DNA of 22,760 nt from Larix sibirica (Eukaryota; Streptophyta; Pinopsida; Pinales; Pinaceae): contig NWUY0300011959.1 in NCBI GenBank assembly GCA_004151065.3, forward strand, positions 18,777-41,536, in the 5' to 3' direction. A program made the position numbers and the translations under genes. How positions within the stretch are numbered: position 1 is the stretch's first letter; every line of letters starts with the position of its first letter. The notes below the pieces were generated by a model, which saw only the letters and a program-made list of their open reading frames with translations, had not been told where the DNA came from and ran no database searches. Below are positions 20,301-22,760 of the stretch, piece by piece.

Positions 20301-22479
20301 GATATTGACATGGCTTTTAGATACAAGGGATGAGAGCATGCACAACATTTGTTTGGAGTTGGGAGGGATGGGTTTTGTTGGCTAGGGTTTGTGGACTGAA
20401 GTTTTTTCCTTTCCTTCCCTTTAAGCCTTCCTGTCGGATGTATGAGCCCCCTTACTTGAAGCATTCCTTTTTTAACTATTGAACATGACACTTTGCTCTT
20501 TAAGCTAAAACAATGGTTTTTTCTGAAGTATGTAATTCAATCAGGCTTACCTTGTATGTCAGGGGTAAGGCTTGCCTTGGAATCCAATACGAGAAACCTC
20601 ATGTTTGTTGTGTAGATGTCTCCCAGTGGTTCAGGGAGATGTCTTATCCTAGACTCCGGTATTTAAACCTTTAGGTCGCAGTGGTTCAGGGAGATGTCTT
20701 ACCCTAGACTCCAATATTTGGACCTTTAGGTGTATTGCCTGACATACATTTTCTTGTGGAACAGTTGCAAAACTAAACATTGTAGGGTTCATCCCATTTT
20801 TTATTATCTCTTTGGGTTGCATTTGCTGACTTGATAAAATCTCATTTAGGATGTTTCGATTAGCTCTTTGGGTTGTTGCCTCCATTGGCTCGCTAAAATC
20901 TCATTTAGGATATTTACTGAAACATCTCTGTCACATTGTATGCATGCACCCTTCTAGGTTTTGAAAGGCAATGCTTAAACTTTCCTTCTGGGTATGATTC
21001 CGTGCCCTCTAAAGGTTAACTTGATTTTGCTTAGCCTTCCTGGATGGAATATGGTAGGATAAGGCGATATTTTATGGTGTGGTATGCTATGGTCAATGTA
21101 TGATTTACTGTATCATATATCGGAATCTTTATTATCTAGGATGTGCATAATGCTGTACAAGCCCAAAGGGTCAGCTTGATTAGTGAATGCCTGTGTGAAA
21201 GGTCATGGAGGTCTCGGGGTTCAAATTTTATTGAGTCCCTTGGGGTTACCAGCTGGTATTTTGGCTAGCGCTTACTAATGTCTTCGGTCTGGAAAACTGG
21301 GGACGATGGGGGAAATCCGGAGAGGGCTGGCATGGTAACAAATCCCTTGCTGTACAAAATGAATTCACAGAAAATCCTAAACGTTCAAAAAAGACGGGCC
21401 AGATAATCACAATCATTTTGGTCGTTTTCTTGCCTGTTGCCACTTGTCCCCTAAACTTCTTGTCCTCTGCCAGTGCTGCCTGAAGCACAAGTCAACTGCG
21501 CACCTGCAATTTCAGCTTTTGAGCAATTTTGAAATTTGAAGCAGCTGCGATCCTGCACAGCATGACAGCACTGAGCACACCTGCTAATTACAATTTGACT
21601 TGAGGTATGCAGCACCCAGGTCCTGCACAACACAGTGCACTCTGCAAACTTGCAATTTGAGGTATGGCACATGCTTGTTCTCCATAGTGGCACACTTGCA
21701 TCTTTTTTTCCCTGTGATGGATAGTGCATGCAAATACAGAACTGATTAGACATCAGATAATTATTGTTAAGTTAGGCGATAGGCACATGTCTACCTCTGC
21801 AAGCAAAATGTGGTTTCATCGGTACCTATTTATCCATTCTGGATATATGATTTATTCCAAATTAAAGCTGGAACAATGAGACAGATAGCTCCGATATAAA
21901 ATATTCCTGAAGCTGGAACAATGAGACCATAGCTCTGCTGTAGTCTTTCTATGTTAGTGTGCTAATTTTATAAGTTTTGTACATAATCATCACTCATATA
22001 TTATCAAACAATTCTAGGAACTGTCATGTGATAAATAATTGTCACAGATGTGATAAATCCATGCGTACATATGCTGAAGGCCCATTTTGGATTTTGATGT
22101 TCTAATGAAATGATAAACGATATATGATTCATTTTTTATTTATATATATATATAATTGGTGTATATATTCAAATATTGATACATCATTCTTTTTTCTATG
22201 ATAAAACAAATGGCCTCCAGAGCTCTGTTGCTGTTTCACCTGCCCAGCGCTCAGTTACTAAGGTATCAATTGCAAGTAGCTCTTCTTATTATTCTTGGTT
22301 TCATTTTTTCAGTCCATCTTTATTAATATATACATGCAATATAAAAGTAGCTCTTATCTGTCATAACTTGGGAGTATAGGTCGTTCAATGTTTCTACATG
22401 TCAATTATACATTAGCATTTTTGAAGCATTTCACTATTATGATTTACAGGCACCGAGTGAGGTTGATCCAAGATCTGAG
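2285..22479 (+). CDS. DUF707 family gene, partial, five exon types across the window
   Basis: Joined exons give the C-terminal half of a plant DUF707 protein (often named lysine ketoglutarate reductase trans-splicing related 1-like). Motifs in order are WVEGMAPVF, an AAWxCxWHLIQ block, NDLIHGWGMD, KLGYCAQ, KNVGVIDSEYI, HQGIQSLGG and a variable linker ending VDPRSE. From family knowledge the biochemical role is not established; members are usually predicted membrane-anchored proteins of the secretory system, and the name does not imply a proven enzyme activity. The N-terminal exons are not in the window. The final exon, expected to start with a basic RRQS-like segment and end near WVDPF, is also absent. 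Visible introns are 5.4 kb, about 4.8 kb (11 kb with the duplication), 3.2 kb and 187 bp. The only oddity in the coding part is that the second exon is present twice, because it lies in a 6.3-kb tandem duplication. Family assignment is strong; exact exon limits are inferred from splice consensus. Confidence 0.88.
2713..2993 (+). mobile_element. Candidate small LTR (TG...CA, 281 bp), copia/TRIM-like
   Basis: The block starts TGTTGGAGGAGC, a common plant LTR opening. It holds a TATA-like CTATATAATGATG at about 2869-2881, ends ...AATCCTGCA and is followed immediately by TGGTAATAGAGC, which matches the copia primer-binding site at 10 of 12 positions. No second LTR copy was seen downstream, so it is a remnant or 5' end only. 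The 89-codon open frame at 2906-3175 spans the LTR end and is not recognised. Located in the intron between exons A and B. Confidence 0.45.
2994..3005 (+). other. Near-canonical copia primer-binding site
   Basis: TGGTAATAGAGC differs from TGGTATCAGAGC at two internal bases and follows the CA end of the candidate LTR directly. Position and terminal match are the support; decay explains the two changes. Confidence 0.45.
3006..4380. other. Intronic sequence, unrecognised
   Basis: Probably the internal region of the small LTR element grading into other repeat debris. Minus-strand open frames of 74 and 108 codons (3544-3320 and 3800-3474) have no recognisable motifs, and no RNA gene is seen. Confidence 0.4.
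4381..4527 (+). repeat. Degenerate 60-bp tandem repeat, about 2.4 copies
   Basis: Units begin near 4381, 4441 and 4501. Shared landmarks are GTGAACA(G/A)AAGGTTGTGA(T/G), then TATCCC at 4450 and 4510, and AAAGTTA at 4404 and 4464. Period 60 means the same reading frame in each unit, and in that frame both units read alike (GCDYPKEE / GCEYPWSR), each interrupted by TGA. It could be a fossil of a coding repeat, perhaps in a retroelement. Confidence 0.6.
4528..5072. other. Intronic sequence, possible downstream part of the copia fossil
   Basis: The minus strand below the integrase match is rich in Lys/Arg codons with stops, compatible with the variable hinge that follows copia integrase. No reverse transcriptase motifs follow. 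Plus-strand open frames of 73-75 codons (4859-5115) are shadows over a T-rich stretch. Confidence 0.4.
5073..5378 (-). pseudogene. Ty1/copia integrase C-terminal fossil
   Basis: On the minus strand, 5378-5330 reads TMLKERHLGNRFWEKEI, matching the copia integrase 'ARSMLK...P..FW.EA' segment. A frameshifted NRSPPWAV follows, then from 5231 AFGYLADA*IPK, KLEDKNRRHIFL, and FYDPINMKVIISRAV ending at 5073. This corresponds to the family's 'FGC.AY.H.PK..R.KL..K...CIFLGY....K.YRLYDP...KVIISRDV'. In-frame stops and at least one frameshift show that it is dead. The catalytic core upstream and the reverse transcriptase downstream are absent, so the fragment is truncated at both ends. It is old and lies in the intron between exons A and B. 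Confidence 0.85.
6826..7105. repeat. 140-bp tandem repeat, two copies (left segment)
   Basis: Two units with exact period 140. Landmarks are CATCAA at 6835/6975, AAGTTAGTTTGTTCCTCTCT at 6871/7011 and CATATAAACCAAAATTTCT at 6911/7051. Unit identity is roughly 90%. No open reading frame. The element lies upstream of exon B. Confidence 0.85.
7339..7396. repeat. 29-bp tandem repeat, two copies
   Basis: CATGAATCCTTGTTTTA(A/G)C followed by TTGGATATT is repeated at 7339 and 7368 with one or two changes. It is also present at 13687-13744 in the right segment. Confidence 0.8.
7766..7819 (+). CDS. DUF707 exon B, first copy
   Basis: This 54-nt, 18-codon phase-0 exon encodes NDLIHGWGMDMKLGYCAQ. It continues exactly from WHLIQ of exon A, as in the family pattern WHMIQ-NDL(V/I)HGWG(M/L)D. 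The acceptor is ATGTGCAG|A and the donor CACAG|GTCAGA. It lies inside the left copy of the 6.3-kb tandem duplication, and its duplicate at 14114-14167 is identical including both splice sites. HGWG and the following acidic residue are among the most conserved DUF707 residues, so the exon is clearly functional in origin. Confidence 0.88.
8270..8382 (-). mobile_element. tRNA-derived SINE-like element (left segment)
   Basis: On the minus strand an A-box-like TTAGTTGGTAAAG (8364-8352) is followed about 27 bases later by a B-box GGTTCAAATCC (8324-8314), in the tRNA-type order and spacing of RNA polymerase III promoters. The head lacks a full cloverleaf and a sensible anticodon arm, so it is not a functional tRNA; a tRNA-headed SINE fits better. 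The 3' end and target-site duplications were not resolved. Such heads are typical of plant SINEs, which often sit in introns. Confidence 0.55.
8689..8764. repeat. 38-bp tandem repeat, two copies
   Basis: ACCAAGTGTTAGTGTGATAA, then CT(C/G)TTGG(C/T)CATCTCA, is repeated at 8689 and 8727 with about three differences. An 85-codon open frame starting at 8740 begins inside the second unit, and its product is not recognised. Confidence 0.85.
9384..9640. repeat. Ancient diverged repeat, unit 1 (partner 10145-10408)
   Basis: Shared landmarks are ATG.AAAAGGA.ACTTCTGCTA, TTTGAC, AAAATGTGAT.GGA.GGTCT, TTTGATG.ACAC and TGTGTTTC.TATG/TGTGTTTCATG, all in the same order at an offset drifting from 761 to 769. 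Similarity is clearly above chance but well diverged. Both units repeat again in the right segment (15732-15988 and 16493-16756). An 87-codon plus-strand frame covers unit 1, but unit 2 lacks it, so coding is doubtful. Confidence 0.6.
10145..10408. repeat. Ancient diverged repeat, unit 2 (partner 9384-9640)
   Basis: See the unit at 9384-9640 for the shared landmarks. Reading frames in this unit are broken by stops relative to unit 1. Likely two old copies of one unidentified repeat. Confidence 0.6.
10757..11950. repeat. Nest of ancient diverged repeats, left segment
   Basis: Three relations are visible. First, 10757-10980 resembles 11445-11680 (TCATATAC.TCC, CCATCCCCACC, AT.AAATCT.TCAA). Second, 11363-11490 resembles 11823-11947 (GACAAGCTG.AACAACC, ATAGG.TAAATCAG, GGTATCTTGATTTCTTTC). 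Third, a 111-bp tandem repeat at 11134-11345 (GTACCCAGCTATA at 11171 and 11282) recurs as a 30-base piece at 11707-11737. The nest is repeated at 17105-18298. The 136-codon minus-strand frame 11002-10592 lies over this repeat and has no recognisable domain. Confidence 0.6.
12039..12039. other. Ambiguous base (N) exactly at the duplication junction
   Basis: The single N lies between ...AATCATTAG, the end of copy 1, and ACACATT..., the start of copy 2. In the left copy the base before ACACATT is G, so N may be G. A lone N precisely at a near-identical repeat junction is typical of a contig join. Confidence 0.95.
13174..13453. repeat. 140-bp tandem repeat, two copies (right segment)
   Basis: Same repeat as at 6826-7105, carried in the right copy of the 6.3-kb duplication (offset 6348). 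No differences noticed. Confidence 0.85.
13687..13744. repeat. 29-bp tandem repeat (right segment)
   Basis: Duplicate of 7339-7396 at offset 6348. Confidence 0.8.
14114..14167 (+). CDS. DUF707 exon B, second copy (duplicated exon)
   Basis: Base-for-base repeat of the exon at 7766-7819, with the same acceptor and donor, in the right copy of the tandem duplication. Since the exon is 54 nt and phase 0 at both ends, splicing both copies would insert an in-frame 18-residue repeat without frameshift. Using either one alone restores the normal protein. A repeat of the HGWG block is not a feature I know in this family, so either one copy is skipped, or the protein is altered, or the duplication is an assembly error (an N lies at the junction, 12039). 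Confidence 0.75.
14618..14730 (-). mobile_element. tRNA-derived SINE-like element (right segment)
   Basis: Copy of the element at 8270-8382 carried by the 6.3-kb duplication. A-box and B-box are unchanged (B-box at 14672-14662 on the minus strand). It is not an independent insertion. Confidence 0.55.
15037..15112. repeat. 38-bp tandem repeat (right segment)
   Basis: Duplicate of 8689-8764 at offset 6348. Confidence 0.85.
17105..18298. repeat. Nest of ancient diverged repeats, right segment
   Basis: Carried copy of 10757-11950 at offset 6348. No substitutions were noticed between the two nests, whereas repeats inside each nest are strongly diverged. The two levels of repetition therefore have very different ages. 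Confidence 0.6.
18387..18945. other. Unique intronic sequence before exon C
   Basis: Single-copy flank of the duplication leading to the exon C acceptor. It is AT-rich, with no open frame or repeat recognised. Normal intron sequence resuming here shows where the unduplicated intron continues. Confidence 0.5.
18946..19035 (+). CDS. DUF707 exon C (GDHTKNVGVIDSEYI...)
   Basis: This is a 90-nt phase-0 exon of 30 codons, opening with GDHTKNVGVIDSEYIFHQ and closing with SLGGPSANK. The acceptor is TTTCAG|G and the donor AAG|GTTTGT. It matches the family block 'GDRTK.VGVVDS.YIVHQGIP.LGG'. It joins directly to the end of exon B (KLGYCAQ-GDHTKN), which confirms there is no exon missing between 7819/14167 and 18946. 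The Phe at the position where most relatives have Val (YIFHQ) is a mild variation. Open frames of 69-75 codons around it are accidental extensions into intron. Confidence 0.9.
19036..19679. other. Intronic sequence after exon C
   Basis: No gene or RNA recognised. A stretch at 19639-19650 (GCTCTGATATGT) weakly resembles a minus-strand copia primer-binding site, but the three bases that pair with the tRNA 3' end are wrong. Plus and minus open frames of up to 79 codons here look accidental. Confidence 0.4.
19680..19712. repeat. GC-rich repeat related to 1-36, opposite orientation
   Basis: GCTGTTGGGAGCGGGGAGCG followed by GGAGCGAAAAACG matches the reverse complement of 1-36 at about 28 of the first 33-36 positions, including an exact 13-base start GCTGTTGGGAGCG. 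It lies 14 bases before an N (19726), so assembly may have broken at this motif. Confidence 0.7.
19726..19726. other. Ambiguous base (N), possible contig join
   Basis: A single N between CAAAAG and CTATCG, just after the GC-rich repeat. The following sequence changes character to a gypsy-like fossil, so continuity across this point is uncertain. Confidence 0.9.
19735..20075 (-). pseudogene. Probable Ty3/gypsy protease-domain fossil
   Basis: Minus strand from about 20075 reads VMVDPSSTLNILNK, similar to the plant gypsy retropepsin-like motif (V/L)(I/V)D.GSS.NI(L/M). It continues LGLHLDPVEH and SPFNVT, with stops and frameshifts afterward. It finishes near 19737 with ICGRGAIHVPPFD, where intact elements have 'WI....GA(I/V)PST.HQ'. 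The order and spacing fit a protease domain of roughly 110 residues. The active-site Asp is present, but Gly is replaced by Pro and the frame is broken. Similarity is judged from motifs only and the call is moderate. Confidence 0.45.
20076..20623. other. Intronic repeat debris, unrecognised
   Basis: Likely more of the same degraded gypsy-type element on the minus strand (frame fragments continue to about 20280). The 69-codon minus frame 20491-20282 has no recognised motif. Confidence 0.35.
20624..20733. repeat. 55-bp tandem repeat, two copies
   Basis: CAGTGGTTCAGGGAGATGTC, then TTA(T/C)CCTAGACTCC, ATATTTGGACC or close variants, and TTTAGGT, repeats at 20624 and 20679. There are about six differences between units. 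Confidence 0.85.
20808..20919. repeat. 56-bp tandem repeat, two copies
   Basis: CTCTTTGGGTTG at 20808 and 20864 and TAAAATCTCATTTAGGAT at 20835 and 20894 mark two units whose middles differ (ATTTGCTGACTTGA versus TTGCCTCCATTGGCTCG). It follows the 55-bp repeat by only 75 bases and has nearly the same period but unrelated sequence. Confidence 0.75.
21170..21245 (+). mobile_element. Second tRNA-derived SINE-like head
   Basis: Plus-strand A-box-like AGCTTGATTAGTG (21173-21185) is followed by B-box-like GGTTCAAATTT (21218-21228). The surroundings (GTGTGAAAGGTCATGGAGGT and TTGAGTCCC) resemble the head of plant SINEs. It differs from the 8270-8382 element, so it is a different family or subfamily. 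The downstream body may run to about 21350; ends were not resolved. Confidence 0.45.
21246..22140. other. Intronic sequence before exon D
   Basis: No gene recognised. A 45-bp-period pair AGCTGGAACAATGAGAC at 21866 and 21911 and loosely repeated CAATTTGA(CTTGA)GGTATG motifs at about 21592 and 21651 are present. The 80- and 100-codon minus frames at 21246-21753 show no known domain. Confidence 0.4.
22141..22154. repeat. Short (TA)7 microsatellite
   Basis: Seven TA dinucleotides in an AT-rich stretch about 65 bases upstream of exon D. Confidence 0.85.
22221..22262 (+). CDS. DUF707 exon D, 42-nt small exon (linker)
   Basis: A short phase-0 exon of 14 codons, SSVAVSPAQRSVTK, between acceptor CTCCAG|A and donor AAG|GTATCA, with a T-rich stretch about 25-35 bases upstream. 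It is Ser-rich and poorly conserved, as expected for the linker that follows the HQGI..LGG block in the family. Phase 0 matches the end of exon C and the start of exon E, which is the main support. An alternative acceptor slightly upstream cannot be excluded. Confidence 0.68.
22450..22479 (+). CDS. DUF707 exon E, 30-nt microexon
   Basis: Ten codons, APSEVDPRSE, flanked by acceptor TTACAG|G and a near-perfect donor GAG|GTGAGT. Relatives have a '(D/V)xRSE' segment immediately before the basic RRQS-like stretch of the last exon, so this 30-nt microexon is placed by motif, phase (0/0) and splice sites. The terminal exon encoding the acidic-aromatic C-terminus was not found before 22760. Confidence 0.72.
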
Positions 22480-22760
22480 GTGAGTAGTATCTTAACAACA
22501 TAGGACGTTAATTCAAAGTCTTGTTATGCAACGCAACCTTTTATTCTTCCCCTTTCTTCTCTAGTGAATATAATCCTCATTTACTTATATATTCAGTGAT
22601 CATATTTAGTATTTACAGTCTATTTTACAGAAATGAAGCAAATGCCAAGAAAAACCTGGAGGAACAATAATAATGTCTCATATGAAGTACCATGTCCTGG
22701 CCTTTTGACTTGCGATCCTTTGTTTAAAAAATATGCATGCTCTTGAGTGTAAACATTTCC
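22480..22760. other. Intron following exon E, to window edge
   Basis: AT-rich sequence with candidate acceptors (for example TTTTACAG ending at about 22630) that are followed by AAATGAAGC..., which does not encode the expected RRQS-like start of the terminal DUF707 exon. I see no exon here. Confidence 0.5.

Noticed and set aside
22620-22700. Terminal DUF707 exon after the TTTTACAG acceptor
   Set aside because: The following sequence hits a stop at once in one frame and does not encode the expected basic RRQS-like start or WVDPF-like end.
1-22760. CRISPR array, bacterial operon or phage
   Set aside because: The repeats are few, of differing periods and without regular spacers. There are no long open frames, and spliced plant exons are present.

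Overview
The window reads as nuclear DNA of a land plant with large introns full of decayed transposons. It is AT-rich, has no long open reading frames, and its protein-coding content is a few short exons with plant-type GT..AG splice sites. It also holds fossils of Ty1/copia elements (including the plant-typical primer-binding site matching initiator methionine tRNA), a probable Ty3/gypsy protease fossil, and tRNA-headed SINE-like pieces. The species cannot be named from this. Long introns and old, degraded repeats would suit an early-diverging angiosperm such as Amborella, or another large-genome seed plant, but that is a guess.

One gene can be recognised. It is a plus-strand DUF707 gene (the plant family often labelled 'lysine ketoglutarate reductase trans-splicing related 1'). 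Five exon types are visible: 2285-2351, 7766-7819, 18946-19035, 22221-22262 and 22450-22479. Every exon junction after the first is phase 0, and the joined peptide follows the conserved C-terminal half of the family. The N-terminal exons lie left of the window and the last exon lies right of it. Almost everything else is intron.

The dominant structural feature is a direct tandem duplication of about 6.34 kb, 5696-12038 and 12040-18386. By eye the copies differ at 14 positions plus one 4-base indel (about 99.8% identical), and a single N sits exactly at their junction (12039). The duplicated block carries the 54-nt exon, so the locus as written has that exon twice, in frame, with intact splice sites. 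This is either a very recent tandem exon duplication or an assembly artefact (two alleles or overlapping contigs joined end to end). The N at the junction makes the artefact a serious possibility.

Layout: 1-36, GC-rich 13-bp repeat; 37 to about 1310 or beyond, minus-strand copia-type internal region, primer-binding site and LTR; 2285-2351, DUF707 exon A; 2713-3005, small LTR-like block with near-canonical primer-binding site; 4381-4527, 60-bp degenerate tandem repeat; 5073-5378, minus-strand copia integrase fossil; 5696-18386, the tandem duplication (each copy has a 140-bp tandem repeat, exon B, a SINE-like element, a 38-bp tandem repeat and a nest of ancient diverged repeats); 18946-19035, exon C; 19680-19726, GC-rich repeat related to 1-36 in opposite orientation, then an N; 19735-20075, gypsy protease-like fossil; 20624-20919, two adjacent 55/56-bp tandem repeats; 21170-21245, second SINE-like head; 22221-22262 and 22450-22479, the two small exons D and E.
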